Counted from the stretch's first letter, positions 29,416-38,974 are shown. The stretch: 61,944 nt of DNA from Kurthia sibirica (GCF_003143975.1 NZ_QFVR01000021.1:1-61944); one strand, 5' to 3'. Notes: generated by a model not told the origin, from the letters alone. Numbers and translations: made by a program.

Positions 29416-30102
29416 TTGTCATTAATGATGTATATCGTTTATTTTGCTGTATTAATGCTCGTACCATTATATGCGCAACGCAAAGTCAAAACAACGTATG
29501 TTCGCTATTCAAAAATAGCATCAACTTCAGGCAAAACAGGTGCACAAGTAGCACGTGAAATACTAGACCATAACGGTTTAGGCAATGTTCGTGTAGAGGC
29601 AGTAGATGGTTTTCTAACAGACCATTATGATCCATCGACAAAAGTAATTCGTCTGTCTTCAGATAATTACTATAATGCCTCTGTTGCAGGTACTGCAGTT
29701 GCAGCCCATGAAGTGGGACATGCAATTCAAGATAAGGAAGCATACTCGTTTTTAAATATTCGTGCTAAGCTCGTACCAGCAGCGAATATTTCTTCGAATG
29801 CCTCGTGGGTTTTCATTATGATCGGGATGATTGCAACATATCAACCGCTCATGTTAATTGGTATTATTTTATTAGCAATTGGTGTTGTATTCCAACTCGT
29901 TACATTACCAGTTGAGTTTGACGCTTCAAAACGTGCGATGAACCAAATTGTAGAATTAGGTATTATTCGTAATGAAGAAGAAAAAGATGCTAAAAAAGTA
30001 TTAACTGCAGCAGCATTAACATATGTAGCTGCCGCTGCCGTAGCAGTAATGGAATTAGCTCGTTTACTATTAATCTATACAGGTATGGGAAATAGAGACT
30101 AA
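29416..30102 (+). CDS. YugP-family membrane zinc metallopeptidase
   Basis: 228 residues. An N-terminal membrane helix, then the zincin motif HEVGHAIQ (HExxH) near residue 101, then two or three membrane helices towards the C-terminus. Probably cleaves membrane or membrane-near proteins; no substrate is known. AGGAGG at 29401-29406 sits 9 bases before the TTG at 29416 and directly against an ATG at 29407, so the TTG is the better start. Confidence 0.85.
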   Translation: MSLMMYIVYFAVLMLVPLYAQRKVKTTYVRYSKIASTSGKTGAQVAREILDHNGLGNVRVEAVDGFLTDHYDPSTKVIRLSSDNYYNASVAGTAVAAHEVGHAIQDKEAYSFLNIRAKLVPAANISSNASWVFIMIGMIATYQPLMLIGIILLAIGVVFQLVTLPVEFDASKRAMNQIVELGIIRNEEEKDAKKVLTAAALTYVAAAAVAVMELARLLLIYTGMGNRD

Positions 30103-30112
30103 ATAATCCAGA

Positions 30113-30149
30113 AAAATGCCATCTGATTACAAATCAGATGGCATTTTTT
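30113..30149 (+). terminator. Terminator after the metallopeptidase gene
   Basis: 13-bp stem (AATGCCATCTGAT / ATCAGATGGCATT) with a short loop and T6 tail. Confidence 0.92.
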
Positions 30150-30315
30150 AGATTAAAATAATAATTATCTGATTTTATTCGTAATAAATTGTAATATTTT
30201 TGTAATGGTACTGTCGCTTCTTCGTAATTTGAATCGTGTATTGTAGTGTTTATAAGAGAAACAGTAATCATACGAACGACCAAAATAAAAAATTAGTAGG
30301 AGTGTTTATATATAT

Positions 30316-31014
30316 ATGCGTAAAAATAAAATAGTGACAGCAATCATAACGGGTGCACTTGCACTTACAGTAGCTTTCACAGGTGTTACACCACAAGAGG
30401 CCTCTGCCGCTTCAAAATCGACAAAGGTTTCAAAAAGCTATTATACAACTGCAGCACTCAATATGAGAACAGATGCTGGCGCTAAGAAAAAACGCATTTT
30501 AACAGTTCCTAAAGGTAAAAAATTACATGCTACGGCAAAAAAATCAGCTTCAGGTACTTGGTATAAAGTATCATATAAAGGTAAAAAAGGCTGGGTATCC
30601 GGTTCATATTTATCATCGAAAAAAGGAAAGAAAATTAAAAAAGTATCAAGCACATCAGGTAATTCAATCATCAACGCAGGTCGTAAATATATCGGAACAC
30701 CGTATGTATGGGGCGGTTCACGTCCAGGCGGCTTTGATTGTTCAGGGTTCACTTCATATGTATATAAACAAGCAGGTATGAAATCATTACCACGCACAAG
30801 TCGTCAACAACAAGCAGCAGTAAAACGTGTGAGTTCACCTAAAGTAGGAGATTTAATCTTTTTCTCTGCAAGTCCAGGTGGTAACTATATTACACATGTT
30901 GGTATTTACGCAGGCAATAACCAAGTATTACATGCAGCAGGAAACAGCGTGAAATTCCAATCACTTAGCGGTTATTGGAACCAACGTGTAGTCAGCTATG
31001 GTACAACACGTTAA
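30316..31014 (+). CDS. Secreted SH3b-NlpC/P60 peptidoglycan endopeptidase
   Basis: 232 residues. Signal peptide with cleavage near QEASAAS (about residue 32), one bacterial SH3 domain at about 40-100 that probably binds the cell wall, a lysine-rich linker, then an NlpC/P60 domain at about 115-232. The catalytic Cys is C142 in FDCSGF and the catalytic His is H194 in THVGIYAG, followed by VLHAAG. It likely cuts D-Glu-diamino acid links in wall peptides. AGGAG precedes the ATG at a rather long distance. Confidence 0.93.
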   Translation: MRKNKIVTAIITGALALTVAFTGVTPQEASAASKSTKVSKSYYTTAALNMRTDAGAKKKRILTVPKGKKLHATAKKSASGTWYKVSYKGKKGWVSGSYLSSKKGKKIKKVSSTSGNSIINAGRKYIGTPYVWGGSRPGGFDCSGFTSYVYKQAGMKSLPRTSRQQQAAVKRVSSPKVGDLIFFSASPGGNYITHVGIYAGNNQVLHAAGNSVKFQSLSGYWNQRVVSYGTTR

Positions 31015-31047
31015 GAATTATTTGACTGAGGAGATCAAATAATTGTT

Positions 31048-31083
31048 AAGAGCAGCACATCCACAAATGTGCTGCTCTTTTTT
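31048..31083 (+). terminator. Terminator after the endopeptidase gene
   Basis: 13-bp stem (AAGAGCAGCACAT / ATGTGCTGCTCTT) with a CCACAA loop and a T-rich tail. Confidence 0.93.
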
Positions 31084-31120
31084 GTGGTTCTACAATAAAT
31101 AACGTTGGTGAAGAAAAAAG

Positions 31121-31699
31121 GGTTCTATTATATATGTTGGGGTATTAAAATGATTCATGTTTTAGACAATTATAAATAGCGAAAGCTTTCCGCCGACAAG
31201 TAACGCACTCTTTATTTTCACCGTAGGTGAAAATAAAGGATTGCTTACTACTTGTTTTTCGGCAGGAGTCCTCGCCATTTCTTTTAATCATGATGAACAT
31301 ACCTAAAAATAGATAGAAAAAAGCACAGGTTCACCCAATCTTCTATACTTAAAATGCTGAATAATAAGTAAGAGTAGAAAGGTGAGCTGTGCTATATGAA
31401 GTCCATCATGAATATTCCAGGATTAAAACGATGAAGAATTGGCAAACTGAGATTTTAAATAGCTTCGCTTTTGGTTATTCGAATGGCTTTTTAGAAGGTA
31501 TTAATAACAAAACGAAAGTAATGAAACGAAATGCATATGGTTATAAACGGTTTGATCGATTTAGAGCAAAGATCTTACTAACATTAAAGTATAAAGAAGT
31601 TGGTTTACATCTGGGCTAAATGAAAAAGGTGAATGAAATTGAAAATCCAATTTCATTAAACGTAACATTTTCCATTCACCCAACATTTGACACGGAGCC
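31121..31699 (+). mobile_element. Decayed ISL3-family insertion sequence
   Basis: The left terminal repeat starts GGTTCTATTATATATGTTGG at 31121 and the right repeat ends with CAACATTTGACACGGAGCC at 31699; read inwards the two are imperfect inverted repeats. Most of the transposase is deleted and only its C-terminus remains (31389-31619). A second ISL3-like left end (GGTTCTACAATAAATAACG) begins just outside at 31086, so two related elements met here. The copy at 8781-9096 is the same lineage in reverse. Confidence 0.8.
31389..31619 (+). pseudogene. ISL3 transposase, C-terminal fragment
   Basis: 76 codons encoding NSFAFGYSNGFLEGINNKTKV and RNAYGYKRFDRFRAKILL, the conserved last part of ISL3 transposases (DDE glutamate region). 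The first 300 or so residues are missing. Not functional. Confidence 0.8.
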
Positions 31700-31845
31700 G
31701 AAACAAGCACCTATCTTAAAAAAGAGATGCGGGAACTTCGCTAACGTTATTTTTATGCATAGAAATAGAAAACAAGTGAGTTTCTCATTAGAATAACTGC
31801 TGACTAAAACCAGATTCAAAGGAGAGAAAGCCATTTTCATAATAT

Positions 31846-32474
31846 GCAGGTTATTACTATGATGAAGAAACGAACAACTACTATTTACAAGCCCGTTACT
31901 ATAACCCAACAAACGGTGCATTCTTAGCAGAACATCGACTAAATTCCGCACGTCCTGTGCGAACGTCGATGGCACTCACATCGTGTGAGGCCCACATCCA
32001 GGTTATGATGACGAACCATTATCGCAGAACGGATATAGTTATGCGAATGGCAATCCGGTGATGAATGTGGATCCAGATAGAGAAAGAGCTAGGTTAGTTA
32101 TTAAAGGCGGTAAATGGGTTTGTCAAACAACAACGGCGGCAGGTAAATGGGTTTGGAGTAAGGGGAAAAAAGTTTGGCAAGGTGCAAAAAACTTCTTCAA
32201 GCCTAAAAAAATTAGTACAAATATAGGCAGTTTAGATGCCAATAAAAAAATACACATATTAAAACCAAAACATGATTGGCATAAAGTAACGAAGAATCCA
32301 GACGAATTTGGATCTGTATCAAAAATTATGATGAAAGTTATAAAAAAAGGAAAACATTCAAAGTATAAGAGTGTCAATAAAGCTACTATGAAAATACAAG
32401 GACAAACAGTCGTTGTGACATATAAAAGAGTAGGTGATAAATTACTTATTTCTAATGCTTGGGTAGCAAGGTAG
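31846..32474 (+). pseudogene. Orphan Rhs cassette 1: core end plus BECR-like toxin tip
   Basis: The end of the Rhs core (YAGYYYDEETNNYYLQARYYNPTNGAFLA) runs to a mini-element at 31930, which breaks the frame, then resumes as DEPLSQNGYSYANGNPVMNVDPDRER. The tip (32085-32474, about 130 residues) ends in a segment with HDWHKV and a Lys-rich KIMMKVIKKGKH stretch, and VVTYKRVGDKLLISNAWV. It resembles polymorphic-toxin RNase tips of the BECR/RelE-like type (Ntox35-like), a tentative match from memory. No start codon or export part is left, so it can only act after recombination with a full-length rhs gene. Confidence 0.7.
31930..31992. repeat. Structured mini-element, type B (site 5)
   Basis: Outer stem CATCGAC/GTCGATG, inner stem CGCAC/GTGCG around the GTCCT loop, then a second hairpin CTCAC/GTGAG. 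It replaces about nine bases of Rhs core (the LDP codons before HPG) and shifts the frame. Confidence 0.8.
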
Positions 32475-32503
32475 ATTGTAAAGCAGAATAAAGAGGTGAG
32501 AAA

Positions 32504-33103
32504 GTGGATTTAATCGTACCGGAAAGTGATTACTTTGAAAATAAAAAAGAGTGGCAACGTGCTTTTGAAGTGTTAAAGCAAGCAGTGGAAGAACATCCGA
32601 ATGAATCTAAGTATCTTTGTAAATTAGCATTTCTTTGTTGGTATCATACTTCTGAATCGGATGGAGATCGAGAAAATTTGAAGGAGAGTTTATTAGACCG
32701 TACTTTACTGGCATGTTTTGTAGAAGGAAAAAAGAAATTTAGTGAAGAGGTTAATTTCCTCGTTGTATTTGGTCAAATGATGCACCTTACCCCGTATCTT
32801 TTTGAACATGAGAGTTTTGATTATTTCGCTATTGAAAAGCTGGCGTTGGATTATATTGAGAAAGCATGTATATTGGAACCTGATAATATTTTTATAAAAT
32901 TATTATTTCTAGATACTCGAGAAGTAACCGAAAAAAGTTTAAGTGAGAAACTTTTTGAGGGCTTTAAAAAGCTACTGAATATAGAGAAAGTACAAGAAAA
33001 AGAATATAATAAGTTAAACAATAAAGTAGCGCATGACATCTCGAATTTTGGTTTTTCAGGGCTGATGTTAGAGTTTTGCAAGGATATGAATCTCCCAAAA
33101 TAG
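32504..33103 (+). CDS. Putative immunity protein for Rhs cassette 1
   Basis: 199 residues, soluble, all-helical, with TPR-like helix pairs (AFEVLKQAVEEHPNESKYLCKLAFLCWYH and YIEKACILEPDNIFIKLLF). I do not recognise the family. Its place 29 bases after a toxin tip, in the same direction and with its own GAGGTGAG ribosome binding site before the GTG start, is the standard layout of a polymorphic-toxin immunity gene. It should bind and block the cassette 1 tip in the cytoplasm (inference). Confidence 0.65.
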   Translation: MDLIVPESDYFENKKEWQRAFEVLKQAVEEHPNESKYLCKLAFLCWYHTSESDGDRENLKESLLDRTLLACFVEGKKKFSEEVNFLVVFGQMMHLTPYLFEHESFDYFAIEKLALDYIEKACILEPDNIFIKLLFLDTREVTEKSLSEKLFEGFKKLLNIEKVQEKEYNKLNNKVAHDISNFGFSGLMLEFCKDMNLPK

Positions 33104-33177
33104 TTAGTGAATGGTTAATTATAGAAAGGGATATTTAGCCCACCACTGAAGAAAATTTCAGACTTTAATTTGAACTA

Positions 33178-33229
33178 AAGCATTATCAGTGGGTGTTCCT
33201 TTAAAAAGAATACTCTTGATAATGCTTTT
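33178..33229. repeat. Palindromic terminator-like repeat, copy 1
   Basis: AAAGCATTATCA at the left pairs with TGATAATGCTTTT at the right across about 30 bases. The same element, about 80% identical by eye, is at 36691-36743. Both lie after an immunity gene and could serve as cassette terminators. IS6 inserted exactly at the right edge of this copy. Confidence 0.65.
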
Positions 33230-34038
33230 GGTTCTGTTGCAAAGTTTCTCAATTAGCATGATATCAGGTAGAATTAAGTGAAAATAAACGATAGGAGATT
33301 TCAAATGACTCATTTTAAGGGGAAACAATTCAAAAGAGATATTATTACAGTAGCCGTTGGCTATTATTTGAGATATAACCTGAGTTATCGAGAAGTTTCT
33401 GAAATTATGGCTGATCGAGGAATTGATGTTTGTCACACCACGGTCTATCGGTGGGTGCAAGAATATAGTCAAATTATCTATTGTTTGTGGAAGAAAAGAA
33501 ATCACGCTGTAGGTGATTCTTGGCGAATGGACGAGACCTACATTAAAGTGAAAGGGAAGTGGTGTTATTTATACCGTGCAATCGATTCTTCAGGACTGAC
33601 TTTAGATAGATCGTTACGAAAAAAACGTGATAGTCGGGCAGCGTATGCATTTTTTAAACGCTTAATCAAACATTTTGGGAATCCTAGAGTACTTGTGACG
33701 GACAAAGCTCCTTCATTAACGTGTGCCTTTAATCAACTTAAAATAGCAGGATATTTTGATTCAACGACACATCGAACCAATAAATATTTGAATAATATCA
33801 TTGAACAAGATCATCGGCCAATCAAGAAAAGACACAAACTCTATCAGTCCATAAGGACTGCCTCATCTACGATTAAAGGAATTGAGACGATACATGCCTT
33901 ATACAAGTCTAGCCGAAAAGAATTCAATCTTTTTGGTTTTTCAGTGACACAAGAAATAAATCAACTACTCGGAGTTTCTGCCTAAAGGACGAAACCTAAT
34001 GGCAAATCATTTGTTATTTTAAACTTTGCAACAGAACC
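33230..34038 (+). mobile_element. IS6-family insertion sequence (IS26/IS240 type)
   Basis: 809 bp bounded by perfect inverted repeats starting GGTTCTGTTGCAAAGTTT (33230-33247 and, inverted, 34021-34038). It has one transposase gene and seems intact. The 8 bases on either side (ATGCTTTT and AGTAGATG) do not match, so no target duplication is visible; this suggests adjacent rearrangement, common for IS6 elements that move by cointegration. An isolated IS6-like end is also at 60520. Confidence 0.93.
33305..33985 (+). CDS. IS6-family transposase
   Basis: 226 residues. Starts HFKGKQFKRDIITVAVGYYL, has an N-terminal HTH (YREVSEIMADRGIDVCHTTVYRWV) and the DDE triad: D in MDETYIKVKGKW, D in VTDKAPS, E in NIIEQDHRPIKKR. 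The ATG at 33305 with GGAG upstream gives the usual start; the GTG at 33278 lacks a good site. Looks functional. Confidence 0.94.
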   Translation: MTHFKGKQFKRDIITVAVGYYLRYNLSYREVSEIMADRGIDVCHTTVYRWVQEYSQIIYCLWKKRNHAVGDSWRMDETYIKVKGKWCYLYRAIDSSGLTLDRSLRKKRDSRAAYAFFKRLIKHFGNPRVLVTDKAPSLTCAFNQLKIAGYFDSTTHRTNKYLNNIIEQDHRPIKKRHKLYQSIRTASSTIKGIETIHALYKSSRKEFNLFGFSVTQEINQLLGVSA

Positions 34039-34090
34039 AGTAGATGTAAATTAGGAAAGTACATCTACTTATTTTTTAGAATAGGAAGTG

Positions 34091-34426
34091 TTATTTACTC
34101 GTTTGAAGAGTTAAGTCCATTAAGTAATCTATGAAAAGTAACTGTTCTTTTGTATCTTCATTCTTTGTTTTTGATAGCAATTTTGAGAGTGTAGAATTTT
34201 CATTTGGTTCAAATGCTGTCACATCTATTAACTCATCTGGTGAGATGGATAAAGCACGAGCAATGTTTTCAATATCACTTTTATTTAATGCCTTCTTCCC
34301 ACTTAACAGCATTTCAAAAGTCTGATTACTGATATTAAGTGAGGTCATAAAATCAGTTTTGGACAGCTGTGATTCTTTTAATTTAAGCTCAATATTCTTT
34401 CCAATATGGATAAATAGAGAAGTCAT
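34091..34426 (-). CDS. XRE-type helix-turn-helix transcriptional regulator
   Basis: 111 residues, reverse strand. An HTH at about residues 18-60 (LSKTDFMTSLNISNQTFEMLLSGKKALNKSDIENIARALSI), followed by a helical tail. AAAGGTG precedes the ATG. It is the only reverse-strand gene in the Rhs array besides IS3 genes. It may have come with the IS6-mediated rearrangement; a role in controlling cassette genes is possible but unsupported. Confidence 0.75.
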   Translation of the reverse strand: MTSLFIHIGKNIELKLKESQLSKTDFMTSLNISNQTFEMLLSGKKALNKSDIENIARALSISPDELIDVTAFEPNENSTLSKLLSKTKNEDTKEQLLFIDYLMDLTLQTSK

Positions 34427-34525
34427 TTAAACACACCTTTCATATTTTTTGAGTCTTATTTTAATAGTATACCTTAGTAAAGAAGAGTATCTAATATTTA
34501 GTTTAAGCTGATCTTAATGAGAATA

Positions 34526-34660
34526 ATGAATAAACCTATTGCCGAATACAAAACCGTTCATCCAGAGGCTAAACCATTAAAATATGGACCAGAAATGAAA
34601 CGCCAATGGCGAATCACATTGGATGAACAAGTCATCCCGTTAGATGATGAATTACGTTAA
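34526..34660 (+). other. Short open frame, possible gene fragment
   Basis: 44 codons (starts MNKPIAEYKTVHPEAKPLKY, ends IPLDDELR). It looks coding in composition, unlike the AT-rich surroundings, but no ribosome binding site is visible and I do not recognise it. It may be the remaining 3' end of a gene cut by the IS6 event. Confidence 0.35.
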
Positions 34661-34716
34661 ATGGGCTACTTTAGAAGTGAAAATTAATTAGTTTTTTAAA
34701 AGGAAATAACGAAGAG

Positions 34717-34753
34717 AAAGTAGAGAGAAGTATTAAAGTTCTCTCTACTTTTT
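34717..34753 (+). terminator. Terminator upstream of Rhs cassette 2
   Basis: 13-bp stem (AAAGTAGAGAGAA / TTCTCTCTACTTT) with a 9-base loop and T tail, placed after the short open frame at 34526. Confidence 0.85.
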
Positions 34754-34863
34754 AATTTGTTAAAATTACCAAATTTCCAATATATTTATGCTAAAATATA
34801 AAATAGTGTAATTTTGTTGTTAAAGCTATTTTTTTGCGATTTAATTTAAGAGAATAGACGGCT

Positions 34864-36332
34864 TACCAAAGTCGAATAGATGTACCGAACAATAAAACGA
34901 CGATTACATTGAACAATGATTTATGGAAACTAGTGACGCAAATGAACGATGCGAATTTACTTAGTTCACTGACGTACACAACAAAAGCGCAGCAACCATT
35001 TAAAATTGCATATGACTATACGAAGGCTGGCAATATTGCGCAAGCCGATGTCAATGGTCAAGTAAGCAGCTTTGTTTATGATGCCAATGACCAATTAGAA
35101 GAAGAAACACTGCCAGATGGTACGATGAATACGTATGAATATGACGAAGTTGGGAATCGTACAGCATCTAAAGTGAATGGCGAGAAAGCAACTTTCACGT
35201 ATAATGATGCGAACCAAATTGCGATGAAAAATGAAACAGTTTATACGTATGACAAAGATGGTAATTTACTGCAAGATGAACACTATGAACACTATAAAAG
35301 GAAGGTGAGCCAAAAGCGCAACGTCCTGTTGCAAGGCTCACCCAACTTGCGTCCAGCAAGCAGCAGCAACAGCGTTTAACAAAGGTAACGACGCTAGACG
35401 ACCAAATCATTGCATCGTACACATACGATGAAAACGGTCTACGTTTAACGAAAACAGTTGGCGACACAACACATGAATACTTCTATAACGACGAAGTATT
35501 AGATATGGAAGTCGTAAAAGTAAAGGATACTGTAACAGAATATCGTTCATATGAATGGAATGGCTATACACCGCTTGGTATGATTATCAAGAAGCAAAAT
35601 GAATCAGGTACATTTGAAACGAAAGCGTATCAATTCATTACGAACCATCGTGGAGACGTACTAAGTATTCGTGATAAAGATGACCAAGAAGTCGGTGCAT
35701 ACACATATGATGCCTATGGAAATGTGTTAACGGTCGAAGGGGACCTAGCGAAAGAAAACCCAATTCGTTATGCAGGTTATTACTATGATGATGAGACGAA
35801 GAATTACTATTTACAAGCACGTTACTATAACCCAACAAACGGTGCATTCCTAGCATTAGACCCTCATCCAGGTGATGGTGACGAACCATTATCACAGAAT
35901 GGTTATAGCTATGCGAATGGCAATCCAGTGATGAATGTGGATCCAGATGGGGAATGGGCATTTTTATGGTGGATGGCTAAAGGTGCTCTTTTGGGTGGTT
36001 TTGTATCTTATATACAATATGAAGTAGAAGTTAGATTAGGAATTCAAAAGAGAAGTAAATCTAATGCTATTGCAAAAGTCAGTTTTGGTGCTTTAAGTGG
36101 AGCTGTACTGGGTGGTATAGGAGTGTCAGCAAGAGGAATAAAACACGTTAAAGGTCTTTTGAAAATAGCTAAGAAGAAAAAATACTTATCTAAAAAAGAA
36201 TTAAAGATAGCTAATTATATAATTTATGGACAATATAATTTATTAAAAAAAGTTGTTAATCATTTTAATACAACCCCCGGTAAAAGAAGCTGGAAAGACG
36301 TTATTTATAGCAATTCAAAAAAATATTTTTAG
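34864..36332 (+). pseudogene. Orphan Rhs cassette 2: long core segment plus hydrophobic tip
   Basis: The longest core copy. It runs from NNKTTITLNNDLWKLVTQMNDAN through YD-type repeats (YTKAGNIAQADVNG, YEYDEVGNRTASKVNGEKATFTYNDANQI) to a type A mini-element at 35302, which shifts the frame. It then continues uninterrupted from RLTKVTTLDDQ through VEGDLAKENPIRYAGYYYDDE, ALDPHPGDGDEPLSQNGYSYA to NVDPDGE. The tip (about 130 residues) has a Gly/Ala-rich hydrophobic stretch (KGALLGGFVSY, SFGALSGAVLGGIGVSARG) then a basic tail. The tip family is unknown; it may act at membranes. There is no start codon or export part. Confidence 0.75.
35302..35363. repeat. Structured mini-element, type A (site 1)
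   Basis: Outer stem GGTGAGCC/GGCTCACC, inner stem GCAAC/GTTGC around GTCCT, second hairpin CTTGC-GTCCA-GCAAG, ending CAG. It separates the DEHYEH and QQQRLTKV codons of the Rhs core and moves the reading frame. Confidence 0.85.
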
Positions 36333-36354
36333 AAAGGAGAATTGAAAAGTAACA

Positions 36355-36552
36355 ATGAGGATTTTAGTAATAGTTTTAAGTTTGGTAATAATATGTACAA
36401 CATTATTTTCATTTATTCGTGCTTTGAAAAATACACCAGCAAATAAAGATAGAATCATGATGATTTATATGTTTCTAAACCCATTAGATATTTTTTCATT
36501 AATATTTTACGTGGGTGTATTTGGTTTAATTGCTGGGCTATTACTTTTGTAA
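36355..36552 (+). CDS. Putative membrane immunity protein for Rhs cassette 2
   Basis: 65 residues with two transmembrane helices (MRILVIVLSLVIICTTLFSF and the C-terminal ISLIFYVGVFGLIAGLLLL-like stretch). No known family. It starts 22 bases after the cassette 2 tip with AAAGGAGA before the ATG. A membrane partner fits a membrane-acting tip. Confidence 0.6.
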   Translation: MRILVIVLSLVIICTTLFSFIRALKNTPANKDRIMMIYMFLNPLDIFSLIFYVGVFGLIAGLLLL

Positions 36553-36690
36553 TTTGAGTTTATTTTATATGTACAAAAAATTTGGATAGGCAACACTTAT
36601 TTAAACAGAACTTATACTTGCTGATATGAGACCTAATTTTATAACTGAAAATAGTTTGGAATATAGCATGAAGTGTAGTGATTCAAATTG

Positions 36691-36743
36691 AAGCATTATC
36701 AATGGGTATTCCTTTAAGAAGGATGTTCATGGTAATGCTTTTT
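36691..36743. repeat. Palindromic terminator-like repeat, copy 2
   Basis: AAGCATTATCA pairs with TGGTAATGCTT and a T run follows. Related to copy 1 at 33178. It separates the cassette 2 immunity gene from cassette 3. Confidence 0.65.
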
Positions 36744-37103
36744 CCGTAGCTACTTAAAGAATCTAGGCCCTTGATGTACACAACAAAAGCGCAACAATCA
36801 TTTAAAGTTGGCTATGAATATACGAAGACTGGTAATATCGCACAAACTGATGTCAATGGTCAAGTGAGTAGCTTTGTATATGATGCCAATGACCAATTAG
36901 AAGAAGAAACACTGCCAGATGGTACGATGAATACGTATGAATATGATGAAGTTGGGAATCGTACAGCATCCGAAGTGAATGGTGAGAAAGCAACTTTCAC
37001 GTATAATGATGCGAACCAAATTGCGACGAAAAATGAACCAGCTTATACGTATGACAAAGATGGTAATTTACTGCAAGATGAACACTATGAACACTATAAA
37101 AGG

Positions 37104-37165
37104 AAGGTGAGCCAAAAGCGCAACGTCCTGTTGCAAGGCTCACCCAACTTGCATCCAGCAAGCAG
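37104..37165. repeat. Structured mini-element, type A (site 1)
   Basis: Near-identical to the 35302 copy and at the same codon of the core; the second hairpin loop is ATCCA instead of GTCCA. Inherited with the cassette duplication. Confidence 0.85.
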
Positions 37166-37470
37166 CAGCAACAACGCTTAACAAAGGTAACGACGCTAGA
37201 CGGTCAAATCATCGCATCGTACACATACGATGAAAATGGCTTGCGTTTAACGAAAACAGTTGGCGACACAACACATGAATACTTCTATAGTGGTGAAGTA
37301 TTGGATATGGAAGTTGTGAAAGTAAAGGATACTGTAACAGAATACCGTTCATATGAATGGAATGGCTATACACCACTTGGTATGATGGTGAAGGCAAAAA
37401 ATGAATCTGGTACATTTGAAACGAAAGCGTATCAATTCATTACGAACCATCGTGGAGATGTACTAATTAA

Positions 37471-37534
37471 GGAACATCGACTAAGTTCCGCACGTCCTGT
37501 GCGAACGTCGATGGATCTCACATCCTGTGAGGCC
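37471..37534. repeat. Structured mini-element, type B (site 3)
   Basis: Starts GGAACATCGAC after the GDVL codons; H1 has the GTCCT loop and H2 is CTCAC-ATCCT-GTGAG. Compared with cassette 2 it replaces five bases (GTATT) of the core. Confidence 0.85.
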
Positions 37535-38180
37535 GTGATAGTGAAGATCAAGAAGTCGGTGCATACACATATGATGCTTATGGAAATGTATTAACGGTCG
37601 AAGGGGATCTAGCAAAAGAAAATCCAATTCGTTATGCAGGTTATTATTATGACGAAGAAACGAAGAACTATTATTTACAAGCCCGTTACTATAACTCAGA
37701 AAATGGTACATTCTTAGCATTAGACCCGCATCCAGGTGACGATGACGAACCATTATCTCAGAATGGATATAGTTATGCGAATGGCAATCCTGTGATGAAT
37801 GTGGATCCGAATGGGAAAATAGCATGGTGGATAGCTTCTGCTCTTATAGGAGGAGCTGTTAATGCTTTACCTATGTTGGGAAGTTACTTTTACAAACATA
37901 GAAGTGTGAAAGGGTTTAATTGGTGGAGATTTGGTTTTGCTTTTGTAACAGGTGCTGCAACAAGTGTGTTAGGCGCTAGATTATTTAATTATTTATTGAA
38001 AGTAGAACCCAGTAAAATTTACCGATTTATTGCAATGGCAAGTTACGCACCAAAAGCTTATATCCTTAATACATTATCCAAAGGTAAATATCCTACATTA
38101 AGAGGAGTGGTACAAGCGTATACTACTTCAAGTATAGTTAAAGAACTTACTAGATTGAAGAAGAAATAAAAGGAGGTAGA

Positions 38181-38459
38181 ATGATGCTTGTATTGAAGGT
38201 GATTTTATGGTGTTTAGTTGCGATTTTATTTTATAGTAGTTTCAAGTATAAGAAATCTACTCACGAAAAATATTTCGAAAAATTCATGACTAAAATAGGT
38301 ACAGGTTTACCTGGAGGAACTGCGGATTTTTTTGGGGTGGTTGTCGATGTATTTTTCTTAATAATTGATTTTACTTTAGGTAAATTACCTTGGTATGCGA
38401 CTAAAATCTTTATTTTTTTAATAGGAATCATCTTTTTAATTTTGGTATTATTATTGTGA
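38181..38459 (+). CDS. Putative membrane immunity protein for Rhs cassette 3
   Basis: 92 residues with three likely transmembrane helices (N-terminal LVLKVILWCLVAILFYSSF, a middle one at FFGVVVDVFFLIIDF, and the C-terminal IFIFLIGIIFLILVLLL). No known family. AGGAGG lies before two close ATGs (38181, 38184). It starts 11 bases after the tip stop codon. Confidence 0.6.
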   Translation: MMLVLKVILWCLVAILFYSSFKYKKSTHEKYFEKFMTKIGTGLPGGTADFFGVVVDVFFLIIDFTLGKLPWYATKIFIFLIGIIFLILVLLL

Positions 38460-38460
38460 G

Positions 38461-38956
38461 GAAGCTGCGTTCACGTATAATGAGGCGAACCAAATACAAG
38501 CACGTTACTATAACCCAACAAACGGTGCATTCCTAGCATTAGACCCTCATCCAGGTGATGGTGACGAACCATTATCACAGAATGGTTATAGCTATGCGAA
38601 TGGGAATCCCGTGATGAATGTGGATCCAAATGGAGAAAAATCTCTTAAATCCCGTATTCGTTCCTCTGTAAAAAAGCACCTAAATGGGTTCAGAATACTT
38701 TAAAAAAATGTTTCCAAATAAAAAAAATTGGGTTGCTAAGCAAGTTGCAATGAAATCAGTACAATGGGGAGTAATAGGTGGAGTAACTGGACAAGTTATG
38801 GTGTCAGTTTCATATTTAGGAAAACCTAAAGTATTAAAAGAGTATGGCCCTATAGGGTTCGGAGGAGGATTTTTAGTGGGTAGTCATATGGGCGCGATTT
38901 CCAGTATCTTGCCTACAACTGCAAGATATAGTATTGGTGTTTATTTATTCGGGTAG
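38461..38956 (+). pseudogene. Orphan Rhs cassette 4: shortened core plus hydrophobic tip
   Basis: The core jumps from AFTYNEANQI straight to QARYYNPTNGAFLALDPHPG, so about 600 bases of core are deleted. After MNVDPNGEK the tip is split over frames: the reading moves at A runs near 38671-38676 and 38701-38707, after which it reads FPNKKNWVAKQVAMKSVQW and GVIGGVTGQVMVSVSYLG to a stop at 38956. Gly-rich hydrophobic segments suggest a membrane-acting tip. Homopolymer sequencing error or real decay are both possible. Confidence 0.6.
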
Positions 38957-38974
38957 TGGAAGTAGAGGGGTAAA

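Larger units (their letters stand above)
36771..38169 (+). pseudogene. Orphan Rhs cassette 3: core plus hydrophobic tip
   Basis: Core from MYTTKAQQSFKVGYEYTKTGN, with type A (37104) and type B (37471) mini-elements each breaking the frame, then VEGDLAKENPIRYAGYYYDEE to MNVDPNGK. The tip (about 120 residues) starts IAWWIASALIGGAVNALPMLG and contains WWRFGFAFVTGAATSVLGARL, so it has probable membrane helices. Family unknown. It cannot be translated as one protein because of the two mini-elements. Confidence 0.72.

Noticed and set aside
33230-34038. Target site duplication for the IS6 element
   Set aside because: The 8 bases on the left and right do not match, so no duplication is claimed.
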